NCBI RefSeq assembly: GCF_019104945.1
Contig: NZ_JAHRWW010000025.1
Span: 1 to 33,514, forward strand
DNA: 33,514 nt
Reading direction: 5' to 3'
Source: Thermomonas sp.
GTDB lineage: Bacteria > Pseudomonadota > Gammaproteobacteria > Xanthomonadales > Xanthomonadaceae
Positions 1-9,153 of the stretch are shown here, one piece after another. Under the pieces are notes generated by a model. That model made no database searches and had not been told where the DNA came from. It was given only the letters and a program-made list of their open reading frames with translations. The number at the start of each line of letters is the position of its first letter. Position 1 is the stretch's first letter. The position numbers were made by a program, and so were the translations under genes.

Positions 1-1064
1 CGGTTCTTCTCGCTCTTGCAGCCCGGGAACGCCTGGCCCATGTCTTCCAGCGGACGGCTCTCGCCGTAGCCGACCGGACCCGCCAGACGCGAGGCGTCGA
101 CGCCGTTGTTGACCAGGTAGTCGAACACCACGCGCGCACGCTTCTCGGAGAGCGTCTGGTTGTAGGTGTCCTTGCCGCACAGGTCGGTGTGGCCGGCGAC
201 CTCGACCTTCAGATCGGGATAGCGCTTCAGGATCTCGGCGGCCTCGTTCAGGATCGCGATCGCGTCCGGACGCAGGGTGGCCTTGTCGAAATCGAAGTTG
301 ACGCCCTTCAGGTCGATCGAGACCGGCACCGGGCAGCCGTCCGGACCGATGGTCTGGCCAGCCTGCGAGTTCGGGCACTTGTCGTTGCAGTTGTTGACGC
401 CGTCACCGTCGTCATCCTGATCCGCACAGCTCTGCTGCGGGGCCGGAGCCGGAGCCGGAGCGACTGCCGCAACGGGTTCTGGGCCGAGAGCCGCTGTTAG
501 ACCCAGCGATACCAAGGTGTCAGCAAACTGATCTTGCTGGCTACCAATGCGCGCCTGCTGATCATCAAAATCCACACGCGTGCCAACTTCAGTGCGCAGA
601 TTTACGCGACCAAAGTCAAACTGCAGGCCCGCGCCCAAATTCACCGCCAGGTTGGAATCTTTGTGCTTGCCGGGGCTGTTCGGGCTCGGCGTTGCATTGA
701 ACTCCTCTTCATGACGCTGCCAACCCAAACCCGCACGCAGGTACGGCCAGAATTTGGAATCGGCATTACGGAAGTGGTAACGCGCATCCAGCGAAGCGCC
801 GTACTGGGTCCACCACAGGTTGTTATTAATTTCCTTATGCATGTTCTGGTAGTTCAACTCCGTTTCTAGCGAAACGCGAGGGGTCAAGAACTTACCAAAA
901 CCAACCGTCCCGAATGGGCCATTTTCTGTCCCACGATCCGTGTCCTGAAGGTTGATACCAGCCGAACCGGTAACGAACCAACGATCATCAAACTCCTGGG
1001 CGGACGCGGCTTGCGCCAAACCCAGACCACCGATAAGGGCGGCGCAGAGGAGTTTCTTATTCAT
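1..1064 (-). CDS. OmpA-family outer-membrane protein (3' end missing)
   Basis: This is an outer-membrane beta-barrel protein that anchors the envelope to peptidoglycan. The ATG at 1064 follows an AAGGAG-like site. The product opens with a Sec signal peptide of about 22 residues (KKLLCAAL core, cleavage after ASA). An OmpA-type barrel of about 165 residues follows, then an Ala/Pro linker and a Cys/Asp-rich TSP3-like calcium segment (DQDDDGDGVNNCNDKCP). The C-terminal OmpA peptidoglycan-binding domain shows VNFDFDKATLRPDA, GHTDLCGKDTYNQTLSEKRA and a terminal KSEKN. About 354 codons are visible. The family usually ends a few residues after KSEKNRR, so probably only a handful of codons lie outside the window. 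The gene is divergent from the SleB-like hydrolase gene across a long intergenic region. Family assignment is firm; the exact orthologue (OmpA or OprF-like) is not. Confidence 0.93.
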   Translation of the reverse strand, partial: MNKKLLCAALIGGLGLAQAASAQEFDDRWFVTGSAGINLQDTDRGTENGPFGTVGFGKFLTPRVSLETELNYQNMHKEINNNLWWTQYGASLDARYHFRNADSKFWPYLRAGLGWQRHEEEFNATPSPNSPGKHKDSNLAVNLGAGLQFDFGRVNLRTEVGTRVDFDDQQARIGSQQDQFADTLVSLGLTAALGPEPVAAVAPAPAPAPQQSCADQDDDGDGVNNCNDKCPNSQAGQTIGPDGCPVPVSIDLKGVNFDFDKATLRPDAIAILNEAAEILKRYPDLKVEVAGHTDLCGKDTYNQTLSEKRARVVFDYLVNNGVDASRLAGPVGYGESRPLEDMGQAFPGCKSEKN

Positions 1065-1573
1065 GTTTCAGCTCCTTGATTCAAATGTTTAAAGAAACAG
1101 TGACGCATCGCTTCCGCCACCAAAATATCCGCGCGCTCGCAAAAACTATCGGCAAGACGCGACGAAAGCGGGTTAACACTAACATAACGCCCCGTCATTG
1201 TGCAAAATCGGACACACTTTTCGCCAGCCCCCATTCAGATTCACAGCCCGGAATTTTGCGCAATTCCGATGCACAGCATATCACTGCAGCAACTGAACCC
1301 ATCAAGTTCATCCGCCGTGCGCACAACAAGTCAAGATGCCCTTAGTCATACATTCATGCTTTATTCATAAAATCGGGTTTAAGGTGCGCCCACTTTCCGG
1401 CTTGACGGCTTCCACGCCGCTCGCCACACCGGCACGCTGACCGAACCCCTTTCTCACGGTACGGCGCGCCCGGGCAAAGGCCGCCATAGAGCAGCCGCCC
1501 TCCCCAGTACGCCATGACGCTCTCGTGCCTTCAACTACGCACGTGACGCCGCAACGGAGCAAGGAGTTCTTTT
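1065..1573. other. 509-bp divergent intergenic region (ompA-like / cell-wall hydrolase)
   Basis: No convincing gene is seen here. Short ORFs on both strands lack a ribosome-binding site and family resemblance. The region must hold the ompA-like promoter (minus) and the hydrolase promoter (plus). A weak minus-strand candidate for the former is TTGCAC (1200-1205 on the complement), an 18-bp spacer and TAGTGT (1176-1181). An AT-rich patch lies at 1345-1380. A perfect dyad at 1249-1268 is listed separately. The remainder, 1380-1573, is GC-rich with no motif I can name. Confidence 0.6.
1249..1268. promoter_or_regulatory. Perfect 7-bp inverted repeat, possible operator
   Basis: CGGAATT and AATTCCG flank a 6-bp TTGCGC spacer, making a 20-bp dyad about 185 bp upstream of the ompA-like start and 305 bp upstream of the hydrolase start. 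The spacing and symmetry are typical of a dimeric regulator site. A short RNA hairpin is the alternative, but no T-tract follows. No regulator is named. Confidence 0.35.
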
Positions 1574-2032
1574 ATGAAGTTAGCTTGGATTCTCTGGCTG
1601 TCGCATGTATTGCCGCAGCCGGCCGCAGACTCGCTCTGCCTATCCACCACGGTGTACCTAGAAGCACGCGATCAATCCGTGCTCGGCCAGCAAGCCGTTG
1701 CTGAAGTCGCCCTACGCCGCCGTGATAGCGGCCTGTGGGGGCACAATCTGTGCCAAGTGGTGACCGCGCGTAAACAGTTCGCACCCACTTTGGTATCGCC
1801 GCAAACACGGCTATCTAATATAGAAGCGTGGACCGAGGCTGTTTCGGTCTCCTTTGCTTCCGAACGCAACTGGGCCCTGCCTCGAAATAAGCGCAAGCTG
1901 GTTGTTCCCGGCGCCAGCCATTTTGCTGCACACGCAATCGCGAACCCCAGCTGGAATACGGCCGACCAGGTAGCCACCATTGGCGGCCATACCTTCTATA
2001 AGGTGCAAAGCCTGCGTCCACGCGGCAGTTAA
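1574..2032 (+). CDS. SleB-like cell wall hydrolase (Hydrolase_2 family)
   Basis: This small protein of 152 residues resembles the catalytic domain of SleB/CwlJ-type cell-wall hydrolases, which cleave peptidoglycan glycan strands. The signature runs in order: TVYLEARDQ near residues 26-34 (the Glu of the YxEAR motif is the presumed catalytic acid), GQQAVAEVALRRR, a Cys-Gln-Val-Val segment with KQFAP, then GASHFA and a C-terminal GGHTFYKV. The N-terminus (MKLAWILWLSHVLP) is hydrophobic and may be a short signal or anchor. An AAGGAG site about 8 nt upstream supports the ATG at 1574. The neighbouring OmpA-family gene is also an envelope gene. Non-sporulating proteobacteria commonly carry this family, so a vegetative wall-remodelling role is inferred rather than spore germination. 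Confidence 0.8.
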   Translation: MKLAWILWLSHVLPQPAADSLCLSTTVYLEARDQSVLGQQAVAEVALRRRDSGLWGHNLCQVVTARKQFAPTLVSPQTRLSNIEAWTEAVSVSFASERNWALPRNKRKLVVPGASHFAAHAIANPSWNTADQVATIGGHTFYKVQSLRPRGS

Positions 2033-2121
2033 TGCACGCCGGTGGCACGCTGCGTTGCCGCCGTCATCATCGACGCTTTACTTGGAATGTTTGATAGTGA
2101 CGTCCTTTCCAAGGAGGTCCT

Positions 2122-2736
2122 ATGATCAAACTCTATACATCGCCAGGCGCTTGCTCCACCGCTGACCATATCGTTCTGCAATGGATCGGCAAGCCGTTTG
2201 AATTTGAAGTCGTCACGCGCGAACAGCGCGCGACACCGGAGTATCGCAGGCTCAACCCGGCGGGTGCGGTTCCGGCGCTGCAGGTAGGCGACTGGGTGCT
2301 CACCCAGAACGCTGCGATTTTGCACTATCTATTAGACACCTACCCCGACTGCGGCCTCTGCGGCGATGGCAGCCCACAAAGCCGTGCCGAGGTGAACCGC
2401 TGGCTCAGCATTGTGAATGCCGACGTACACCCGGCGTTCAAGCCGCTGTTCGGTGCAACGGCCTACTTAGAAGACGAAGCGGCTATTAAGAAGAGCCACG
2501 ACAACGCGCGTGCGCAGCTGCGCACGTATTTTGAACGTGCTGATGCCCAGCTGGCAGGCAAAGACTGGATCACCGGCAGCCGCTCAGTAGCCGACCCATA
2601 CTGGTTCATCGTCACCCAATGGGCGAAGAAGGTTGGCGTGGATCTGTCTGGCTTAGATAATCTTGCCCGCTTTGATGCGCATATGGCCGCCGATGCAGGC
2701 GTTCAAGCCGCGATGAAGGCCGAAGGGTTGATCTAA
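2122..2736 (+). CDS. Glutathione S-transferase, beta-class-like
   Basis: A cytosolic glutathione S-transferase of 204 residues, the usual length for the family. The N-terminal thioredoxin-like domain (residues 1-80) starts MIKLYTSPGACSTADHI. The Cys at position 11 corresponds to the Cys that binds glutathione in beta-class enzymes, and NPAGAVPAL carries the conserved cis-Pro loop. QNAAILHYL forms the Ser/Asn glutathione-contact region, and the helical C-terminal domain contains GKDWITGSRSVADPYWF. A textbook AAGGAGGTCCT site lies immediately upstream of the ATG. The gene is 89 bp after the hydrolase gene and ends in a terminator shared with convergent prpC. Its substrate cannot be told from sequence. 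Confidence 0.93.
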   Translation: MIKLYTSPGACSTADHIVLQWIGKPFEFEVVTREQRATPEYRRLNPAGAVPALQVGDWVLTQNAAILHYLLDTYPDCGLCGDGSPQSRAEVNRWLSIVNADVHPAFKPLFGATAYLEDEAAIKKSHDNARAQLRTYFERADAQLAGKDWITGSRSVADPYWFIVTQWAKKVGVDLSGLDNLARFDAHMAADAGVQAAMKAEGLI

Positions 2737-2755
2737 TTCATCCCGTCTGCTGATA

Positions 2756-2786
2756 CAAAAAGGCCGCGATGATCGCGGCCTTTTTG
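2756..2786. terminator. Bidirectional intrinsic terminator
   Basis: A 10-bp perfect stem (AGGCCGCGAT at 2761-2770 with its complement at 2772-2781) is flanked by an A-run on the left and a T-run on the right. It can therefore terminate both the glutathione transferase transcript (plus) and the prpC transcript (minus). It sits between the two convergent stop codons. Confidence 0.9.
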
Positions 2787-2796
2787 TTGATCGCGC

Positions 2797-3951
2797 TTAG
2801 CGCTTATCAATTGGCACGAACTTGCGGTCTTCTGGCCCGGTGTAATTCGCACTGGGGCGAATGATCTTGCCATCCACGCGCTGTTCGATGACGTGCGCAC
2901 TCCAACCCGCCGTACGTGCCAATACAAACAGTGGCGTAAACATCGCCGTTGGCACGCCCATCATGTGGTAGCTCACCGCGCTGAACCAGTCGAGGTTCGG
3001 GAACATTTTTTTGATGTCCCACATCACCGACTCAAGGCGCTCGGCGATGTCGTACATCTTCATATTGCTCTGCCCTTCCGATAGGCGCTGCGCCTCTTCC
3101 TTGATCACCTTATTGCGTGGATCAGACACCGTATAGACCGGGTGGCCGAATCCGATAATGACCTCTTTGCGCTCCACACGCGCGCGGATATCGGCCTCGG
3201 CTTCGTCTGGCGTGTCGTAGCGCTTCTGAATTTCAAACGCTACCTCGTTCGCGCCACCATGTTTGGGGCCGCGCAGCGCGCCGATGCCACCGGTGATGCA
3301 GGAGTACATATCGCTGCCCGTACCTGCGATCACACGGCAAGTGAAGGTAGATGCATTGAACTCGTGTTCGGCGTACAGAATCAGCGAAGTGTGCATCGCC
3401 CGCACCCAGCTTTCACGCGGCTTCTCGCCGTGCAGCAAGTGCAAGAAGTGGCCACCGATGGAATCATCGTTGGTTTCCACATCAATGATGCGGCCGTTAT
3501 GGCTGTAGTGGTACCAATACAGCAGCATCGAGCCAAGGCAGGCCATGAGCTTATCGGCGATATCGCGTGCACCAGGATAGTTATGGTCGTCTTTTTCAGG
3601 CGACACGCAACCCAGCACCGACACGCCGGTGCGCATCACATCCATCGGGTGCGCCGACGGCGGCAGCTCTTCCAGCGCCGACTTCACCGCCGCAGGGATA
3701 CCGCGCAGCGACTTCAACTTTTCCTTATAGGCTTTGAGTTCGGCATGGGTGGGCAACTTGCCGTGCACCAGCAAATGCGCCACTTCTTCAAACTCACAGG
3801 TATTTGCGAGATCCAGAATGTCATAGCCGCGATAGTGCAAATCATTGCCGCTACGACCCACGGTGCATAGCTCGGTATTACCTGCCGCAGTGCCGCTTAG
3901 CGCGACGGATTTTTTCGGTTTGAAGCCAGGGGTTGCGGTTGACTCACTCAT
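2797..3951 (-). CDS. prpC: 2-methylcitrate synthase
   Basis: Condenses propionyl-CoA with oxaloacetate to 2-methylcitrate in the methylcitrate cycle (cytosol). The protein has 384 residues, as usual for PrpC and shorter than the roughly 430 of GltA. The citrate-synthase catalytic triad is visible as His231 (PKHGGANE), His270 (GFGHPVY) and Asp321 (NLDWFSA). The start ATG at 3951 follows GGGAGGA at good spacing. PrpC is chosen over citrate synthase because of its length, the YHYSHNG region and the presence of prpB in the same transcription unit. It is third in the order prpB - DUF1003 - prpC. No acnD, prpF, prpD or prpR lies nearby, so the hydratase step must be encoded elsewhere. Confidence 0.93.
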   Translation of the reverse strand: MSESTATPGFKPKKSVALSGTAAGNTELCTVGRSGNDLHYRGYDILDLANTCEFEEVAHLLVHGKLPTHAELKAYKEKLKSLRGIPAAVKSALEELPPSAHPMDVMRTGVSVLGCVSPEKDDHNYPGARDIADKLMACLGSMLLYWYHYSHNGRIIDVETNDDSIGGHFLHLLHGEKPRESWVRAMHTSLILYAEHEFNASTFTCRVIAGTGSDMYSCITGGIGALRGPKHGGANEVAFEIQKRYDTPDEAEADIRARVERKEVIIGFGHPVYTVSDPRNKVIKEEAQRLSEGQSNMKMYDIAERLESVMWDIKKMFPNLDWFSAVSYHMMGVPTAMFTPLFVLARTAGWSAHVIEQRVDGKIIRPSANYTGPEDRKFVPIDKR

Positions 3952-3977
3952 TGCATTCCTCCCAATCGTTTATTGAT

Positions 3978-4571
3978 TTAAGTGCGTTGCGGATTGTTCT
4001 TTTCAGCCGTTTGTTCGGCAATCAGGCGTTGCAGCATTTCAATTTGACGATGCTGCAGCTCAACGAGCGTGACCCAATCCTGCTCGCGCAGCCGGTCAAT
4101 TTTCGCGTGAATTTGCAGCACTTCCAGCTCGGCTTTGACGTTAACCTGATAGTCATTGCTCGCATTCAAGCGGTCGATGGCGGCTTGTCGGTTTTGGCTC
4201 ATCATGATGATCGGTGCCTGCACCGCCGCCAAGCACGATAGAACCAAGTTCAACAAGATATAAGGATAGGGATCAAACGCTTTCACTAATAAGAACGTAT
4301 TGACCACCATCCAAATCACCAACAGCACACCAAAGGTGATGATGAAGTTCCAGCTTCCTCCCACCTCAGCCACGCGGTCGGCAACGCGTTCACCAAACGA
4401 ACGTGCTTCGCGAAACTCTTTTTCGATATTGCGTGCCACGCCGCGCCTTGCGATAAAGCGCTCAACGACGTGCCGCTCTTCGAGTGGCAAATCGTCCAGT
4501 TCTTTTTGCAAGTATTGCTGCGCCGTCTGGCGGCGATCCACTTTATGCGGCGTGACAAACGGTATCGACAT
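3978..4571 (-). CDS. DUF1003 family inner-membrane protein
   Basis: This protein of 197 residues has the DUF1003 architecture. A charged N-terminal helix region contains EERHVVERFI and ARNIEKEF. Two membrane helices follow at about residues 75-97 (WNFIITFGVLLVIWMVV) and 102-124 (LNLVLSCLAAVQAPIIMMS). The signature QAPIIMMSQNRQAAIDR leads into a C-terminal helix likely to form a coiled coil (about 128-190). The function of DUF1003 is unknown. The gene lies 29 nt after prpB and 26 nt before prpC, on the same strand, so co-transcription is likely. No strong ribosome-binding site precedes the ATG at 4571. A link to propionate metabolism would be inference from position only. Confidence 0.85.
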   Translation of the reverse strand: MSIPFVTPHKVDRRQTAQQYLQKELDDLPLEERHVVERFIARRGVARNIEKEFREARSFGERVADRVAEVGGSWNFIITFGVLLVIWMVVNTFLLVKAFDPYPYILLNLVLSCLAAVQAPIIMMSQNRQAAIDRLNASNDYQVNVKAELEVLQIHAKIDRLREQDWVTLVELQHRQIEMLQRLIAEQTAEKNNPQRT

Positions 4572-4600
4572 GTCGGCGCTCGGCTAGAAAGACAGGCTCA

Positions 4601-5488
4601 TCATGCCTTTTTATCGGCGAAGACACGATCAAGCTGTTGTTCGAAGGCGTGATAGCCAATCCGGTCGTACAGCTCTTCACGCGTCTGCATCGCCGCAACC
4701 ACCGCCTGCTGATGGCCGTCGCGACGCACCGCTTCGTACACGTTTTCGGCCGCCTTATTGGCCGCGCGGAACGCCGACAATGGGAATAACTGAATCGCTA
4801 CACCCGCGCTGGCCAGCTCGTCACGCGAGAACAGCGGGGTTTTCCCAAACTCGGTGATATTGGCCAGCACCGGCACCTTCACTGCATCCACAAAGCGGCG
4901 GTAGGTGGCAAGGTCGTATGCGGCTTCGGCGAAAATCCCGTCGGCACCGGCTTCCACGCAGGCCAGCGCACGTTCGATCGCAGCATCCACACCGTCCACT
5001 TGAATGGCGTCGGTGCGCGCAATAAGGAAGAAGTTGGGGTCGGTTTTGGCGTCGGCCGCAGCCTTCACGCGATCGGCCATTTCGCCCTGTGACACGATCT
5101 CTTTACCCGGCCGATGGCCGCAGCGCTTAGCGCCTACTTGATCCTCGATATGGCAAGCCGCCGCACCCGCTTTAATCAAGCTTTTAACCGTGCGCGCGAT
5201 ATTGAACGCGCTGGGGCCAAAGCCTGTGTCGATATCCACCAGCAGCGGCAGGTCGCAAACATCGGTGATCCGGCGCGTGTCGATCAGCACGTCTTCCAAA
5301 GTATTGATGCCAAGATCCGGCAGCCCCAGCGAACCGGCCGCCACACCACCGCCTGACAAGTAGATGGCGCGATACCCTGCGCGCTTGGCCAGCAAAGCGT
5401 GGTTGGCATTGATCGCACCAATCACCTGCAAGGGGGATTCTTCGGCAAGCGCAGCGCGAAACCGGGCGCCAGCAGTGGAAAGGCTCAT
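4601..5488 (-). CDS. prpB: 2-methylisocitrate lyase
   Basis: Cleaves 2-methylisocitrate to pyruvate and succinate, the last step of the methylcitrate cycle. The 295 residues match the family length. Visible landmarks are [14 protein letters not shown] (residues 45-58), the metal-binding VDIDTGFG (84-91), IEDQ (114-117) and the active-site loop KRCGH (121-125), which is typical of PrpB rather than of longer isocitrate lyases. The ATG at 5488 is preferred because GGAG lies 6 nt before it. A five-codon extension would need a TTG start. It is the first gene of the prpB-DUF1003-prpC unit and begins 63 nt after the diguanylate cyclase stop. Confidence 0.94.
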   Translation of the reverse strand: MSLSTAGARFRAALAEESPLQVIGAINANHALLAKRAGYRAIYLSGGGVAAGSLGLPDLGINTLEDVLIDTRRITDVCDLPLLVDIDTGFGPSAFNIARTVKSLIKAGAAACHIEDQVGAKRCGHRPGKEIVSQGEMADRVKAAADAKTDPNFFLIARTDAIQVDGVDAAIERALACVEAGADGIFAEAAYDLATYRRFVDAVKVPVLANITEFGKTPLFSRDELASAGVAIQLFPLSAFRAANKAAENVYEAVRRDGHQQAVVAAMQTREELYDRIGYHAFEQQLDRVFADKKA

Positions 5489-5551
5489 GGAAGGCTCCAG
5501 CAAAAGAAGCTAGTTTAGCCGATGCGCCGCCTGCCCTTCAGCGCCGAGGCC

Positions 5552-6757
5552 CTACTCCATCAATCCACAGACGCGGTTGCGCCCAGACGACTTGGCCCGG
5601 TACATCGCTTCGTCGGCCGCCACCAGCAAGGCCGGCAACGTCATTTCCTTTCCGCCGCGTTCGGCCGCACCGATACTGACGGTCAAAACCTCATTGCCCT
5701 CTCCACATGCGTGCAGCAGCCTTGCCTGCTCCACACGCTCACGCACCGCTTCAGCCAGTGCGCAGGCTTCAACGATCGTGCAACGTGGTAGCGCCGCCAC
5801 CAGTTCGTCACCGCCATAGCGCGCTGCGATGCCCACATGGCCAACAACTTCTTGCAGGGCATTCGCCACGCCGCACAATATGTCGTCGCCCACTTGATGG
5901 CCAAAACGATCATTCACGCTTTTGAATTCATCAATATCCATCCAGAGCATCGAAAACGGCTGATCTTCTTGCAGACATGCCGCAAACGCCTCGTTGACCT
6001 GCGCTTCGAACCGATGACGGTTGAATAGACCCGTCAGGGGATCACGCACAGCCAGCCGCTCTAACTCCTGCTGCAGGCGGTTGCGCTCGGTGACGTCTTG
6101 CCCAATCGCAATTGAGCCAACCACCCCGCCTTCGCTGAAAAAACGCCGCTGGTTCCAAGCAATGATTTTGTACTCACCATTACGACAGCACATGCGGGTT
6201 TCAAAACCTTCCACCTCCGCGCCTTCTTCAAGAATGGCGCGCACGCGTCCGGCGATCTCGTTGCGGTAGTGGGCATCCGGGTAGAGCAGCGTCCAAATAT
6301 CAGCGCTACCTACGACTTCATCGCGTCGATAGCCACTGATCTGTTCTGCGGCTTTGTTCCATACCGTCACCCGCGCCTGCGCGTCGAGCACATTGATCCA
6401 AACATTGGCGTTATCAATGATGCTTTCGCGAAACTGATTGAGCAGATCCAAATCATCACGCAGTTTACGCTGATGCACCACCTGCGATGCCTCACTGCGC
6501 AGCAGCCGATACAGCACGGCGTACAGCAACAGCGCCGTTACTCCAACGTAGAACCAGCCCTTCCACGTTTGCAGCTGCGCGACCACGTTTGGGTCTGCGA
6601 ACATGCTGTTCAGCACATTGTCCGAACCCAATATCCAAAGCGTCCCCAGAAATAAATAGACGAGCGCAATCAGCAGCGCCTTGTTGGCTGCAAGTTTCAA
6701 GAGCGCAGACGCGGCACGCTCCGCCGACTCCCCAAAGTTCGACTGCCGTTGATCCAT
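5552..6757 (-). CDS. Membrane PAS-GGDEF diguanylate cyclase (GGDEL variant)
   Basis: Predicted to make the second messenger cyclic di-GMP from two GTP. The 401-residue product has two membrane helices (about 27-44 and 66-86) enclosing a short periplasmic loop. A PAS domain covers about 105-225 (ESIIDNANVWINVLDAQARV, GQDVTERNRLQQEL) and a GGDEF domain about 232-400 (RDPLTGLFNRHRF, MDIDEFKSVNDRFGH). The signature reads RYGGDEL (313-319) instead of GGDEF/GGEEF. The RxxD inhibitory site is absent; the equivalent positions read GHVG. The ATG at 6757 is chosen because the longer GTG-started frame would overlap the mdh terminator. The PAS ligand cannot be predicted. Confidence 0.9.
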   Translation of the reverse strand: MDQRQSNFGESAERAASALLKLAANKALLIALVYLFLGTLWILGSDNVLNSMFADPNVVAQLQTWKGWFYVGVTALLLYAVLYRLLRSEASQVVHQRKLRDDLDLLNQFRESIIDNANVWINVLDAQARVTVWNKAAEQISGYRRDEVVGSADIWTLLYPDAHYRNEIAGRVRAILEEGAEVEGFETRMCCRNGEYKIIAWNQRRFFSEGGVVGSIAIGQDVTERNRLQQELERLAVRDPLTGLFNRHRFEAQVNEAFAACLQEDQPFSMLWMDIDEFKSVNDRFGHQVGDDILCGVANALQEVVGHVGIAARYGGDELVAALPRCTIVEACALAEAVRERVEQARLLHACGEGNEVLTVSIGAAERGGKEMTLPALLVAADEAMYRAKSSGRNRVCGLME

Positions 6758-6813
6758 TCGCGTACTTAACGCCTTTCGTGCGCATCGCGCAAGCGAAGCC
6801 GCGTATCCGCGCA

Positions 6814-6842
6814 CAAAAAAGGCGGCCGAAGCCGCCCTTTTC
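6814..6842 (-). terminator. Intrinsic terminator of mdh
   Basis: Read on the minus strand, GGCGGC and GCCGCC (complement 6821-6836) enclose a stable UUCG-type loop and are followed by six T residues. It lies 26 nt after the mdh stop and ends the aspC-mdh transcript before the diguanylate cyclase gene. Confidence 0.9.
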
Positions 6843-6861
6843 GCTTAGTGCTCATGCGTAC

Positions 6862-7845
6862 TTACAGCAAATGCGCCACGCCTGCGCGCTCCTCGATCAA
6901 CTCGGCCAGCGTTTTGTTCATCGCTGTGCGGCTGAATTCATCGATCTCAAGGCCTTCCACGCGGGTGTATTCACCGTTGGCGGTGGTCACCGGCACACCA
7001 TAGATGATGCCTTCCGGGATGCCATAGCTGCCGTCCGAAGGAACGCCCATGGTGACCCATTTGCCGTTAGTGCCCAGCACCCAGTCGCGCATGTGGCAAA
7101 TCGCGGCATTGGCCGCCGAGGCCGCCGACGACAGGCCGCGGGCTTCGATGATCGCCGCGCCGCGCTTGCCCACTACCGGGATGAAGGTATTGGCGTTCCA
7201 ATCGGCGTCGTTGATCTTGTCCTTCAGCGACACACCGTTGGCGGTGGCGAAGCGATAGTCCGGGTACATGGTTGGGCTGTGGTTGCCCCACACGGCGAGC
7301 TTATCGATATCACCCACAGCCACACCGGCCTTGGTCGCCAGCTGCGACAGCGCGCGGTTGTGGTCAAGGCGCAGCATCGCGGTGAAATTCTTGGCCGGAA
7401 GGCTCGGCGCAGACTTCATCGCAATGTAGGCATTGGTATTGGCGGGGTTACCGACCACCAGTACCTTGACGTTGCGGCTAGCCACCTTGTTCAGCGCGGC
7501 GCCCTGGGCGGTGAAGATCTTGGCGTTCTCCAGCAGCAGGTCCTTGCGCTCCATGCCCGGGCCGCGCGGACGCGCGCCGACCAGCAGGGCGTAGTCGGCG
7601 TCCTTGAACGCGACTTCGGCATCATCGGTGCCCACCATGCCCGCCAGCAGCGGGAACGCGCAGTCATCCAACTCCATCATCACGCCTTTGAGCGCGGCCT
7701 GGGCTTTTTCAATCGGCAGTTCCAGCATCTGCAGGATCACCGGCTGGTCTTTGCCGAGCATTTCACCAGACGCAATACGGAACAACAGCGCATAGCCAAT
7801 ATGGCCAGCGGCGCCGGTTACAGCAACTCGTACGGGGGCTTTCAT
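6862..7845 (-). CDS. mdh: Malate dehydrogenase
   Basis: NAD-dependent interconversion of malate and oxaloacetate in the TCA cycle. The protein has 327 residues, the length of the MDH type found in xanthomonads, burkholderia and actinobacteria (about 328). The nucleotide-binding loop is TGAAGHIGY (10-18). Substrate-binding arginines lie in [11 protein letters not shown] (90-100) and LDHNRA (160-165), and the catalytic His is His189 in [16 protein letters not shown] at 7 nt supports the ATG at 7845; the upstream in-frame GTG adds nothing conserved. It starts 40 nt after the aspC stop and is followed by its own terminator, so aspC-mdh form one unit that meets at oxaloacetate. Confidence 0.97.
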   Translation of the reverse strand: MKAPVRVAVTGAAGHIGYALLFRIASGEMLGKDQPVILQMLELPIEKAQAALKGVMMELDDCAFPLLAGMVGTDDAEVAFKDADYALLVGARPRGPGMERKDLLLENAKIFTAQGAALNKVASRNVKVLVVGNPANTNAYIAMKSAPSLPAKNFTAMLRLDHNRALSQLATKAGVAVGDIDKLAVWGNHSPTMYPDYRFATANGVSLKDKINDADWNANTFIPVVGKRGAAIIEARGLSSAASAANAAICHMRDWVLGTNGKWVTMGVPSDGSYGIPEGIIYGVPVTTANGEYTRVEGLEIDEFSRTAMNKTLAELIEERAGVAHLL

Positions 7846-7885
7846 CGTTTTGTCTCCTAAAAGGCGGGCCACGGCCCGCCACTCA

Positions 7886-9088
7886 TCAATTTAATTCGGC
7901 AAAAAATTCTTGGATACGCGCAAGGCCCGGTGCCAACTGTGGCGTGGGGCAGGTGTAGCTGATGCGCAGCGCCTTAGGTTCACCGAAAGCCGAACCCGGC
8001 ACGCAAGCCACGCCCTTGGCTTCTAGCAGCAAGCTGCAGAAATCCACATCGTTTTCGATCTTCTTGCCGTTATGCGATTTTCCAAACGCGCAGCTCACAT
8101 CGGGAAACACATAAAACGCCCCCTGCGGCCGTGGGCAGACCACGCCCGGAATGGCGTTCATGGCACCCATCACGATGTCACGCTTCGCTTGGAACTCGGC
8201 GCATTTTTCTGTTGGGACGTCTTGCGGGCCGCTCAGCGCGGCGATTGCAGCGGCAGTGACCACTTCCGGCAAACCGGTGATGTGGTTGGAGTTCAGCGTT
8301 GTTGCGGCTTTCGCCACCGACTCAGGCCCCACAAGGAAGCCCACGCGCCAACCCGGCATGCCATAGGTCTTGGATAGCGAATCCACAAACACGGTACGCT
8401 CGCGCAGCTCAGGGCGGAACTGCACAAAATTGGTGTACTTCAGACCATCAAACAGCATGCGGTTGTAGATATCATCCGTGATGATCCACGTTTCCGGATG
8501 CTTCACCAGCACCTCGGCCAGCGCAGCGATTTCTTCGCCGGTATACACCATGCCCGTGGGGTTCGATGGATTATTGAACAGGAACACCTTCGGCTTGTGC
8601 TGGCTCAGCGCCGCGTCCAGCTGGGCGGGGGTGAGCTTGTAATTTTGCGAAGCTGGGCACGGCAGCTCTACCGCCGTGGCATTGAGGATCTCCGCAATGT
8701 CCATATAGGTGGTCCAGTACGGTGCCGGGAACATGATCACATCGCCTTCGTCGAGCAAGGCTTCGCCCAAGTTGTAAAGAATGTGCTTCGCACCAATACC
8801 GGTAGAGCAATTCGCACGGCCATAGCCGGTAAGCCCCAATTTTTCGATGTGCTGTAAGAACGCATCCAACAGTGCATCGGTACCACGGTTGCTGCCGTAT
8901 TGGCCGCTGTCTTTGGCCAGCGCATCGCGCGCTGCGGCATAGACATGCTCACCGGGTAGAAAATTAGGAACACCGATCGAGAAACTGATAATGTCTCGAC
9001 CATCAGCCTTCAGGCGCTTGGCCTTATCGGCAATTTGCATGATGACGCTGGGCTTGGCGCGACTCATGCGCTGAGCGAGTTGAGGCAT
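7886..9088 (-). CDS. aspC: Class I aminotransferase, probable aspartate aminotransferase
   Basis: PLP-dependent transaminase of 400 residues, most likely interconverting aspartate/2-oxoglutarate and oxaloacetate/glutamate. The fold-type I markers are [14 protein letters not shown] (63-76), NNPSNPTG (172-179), DDIYNRML (205-212), and the Schiff-base lysine Lys240 in [14 protein letters not shown]. The last of these is typical of the subgroup Ib aspartate aminotransferases. The ATG at 9088 ([14 protein letters not shown]) matches the family N-terminus and has AGAGG upstream. A longer frame upstream is not conserved in character. It is first in the aspC-mdh unit. Substrate specificity (aspartate against aromatic or prephenate) is inferred, supported by the mdh neighbour. 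Confidence 0.88.
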   Translation of the reverse strand: MPQLAQRMSRAKPSVIMQIADKAKRLKADGRDIISFSIGVPNFLPGEHVYAAARDALAKDSGQYGSNRGTDALLDAFLQHIEKLGLTGYGRANCSTGIGAKHILYNLGEALLDEGDVIMFPAPYWTTYMDIAEILNATAVELPCPASQNYKLTPAQLDAALSQHKPKVFLFNNPSNPTGMVYTGEEIAALAEVLVKHPETWIITDDIYNRMLFDGLKYTNFVQFRPELRERTVFVDSLSKTYGMPGWRVGFLVGPESVAKAATTLNSNHITGLPEVVTAAAIAALSGPQDVPTEKCAEFQAKRDIVMGAMNAIPGVVCPRPQGAFYVFPDVSCAFGKSHNGKKIENDVDFCSLLLEAKGVACVPGSAFGEPKALRISYTCPTPQLAPGLARIQEFFAELN

Positions 9089-9153
9089 CGTAGGGGAACC
9101 TCTTAAGTAGGCCGCAATTCGCGGCGTGGATTGACGTGGGAGAAACCTCTTGG

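Noticed and set aside
1076-1345. ORF of 89 codons in the ompA-like upstream region
   Set aside because: No ribosome-binding site, atypical composition and overlap with the expected promoter region.
1365-1562. Minus-strand ORF of 65 codons
   Set aside because: Composition is that of random GC-rich sequence and it has no Shine-Dalgarno. It lies where the hydrolase promoter should be.
3142-3870. Plus-strand ORF of 242 codons
   Set aside because: Antisense to prpC, with no ribosome-binding site or recognisable domain.
6487-7860. Long plus-strand ORF (457 codons)
   Set aside because: It is antisense to mdh and to the 5' part of the diguanylate cyclase gene. Its product is low-complexity His/Arg-rich with no family likeness, as expected from third-position GC bias.
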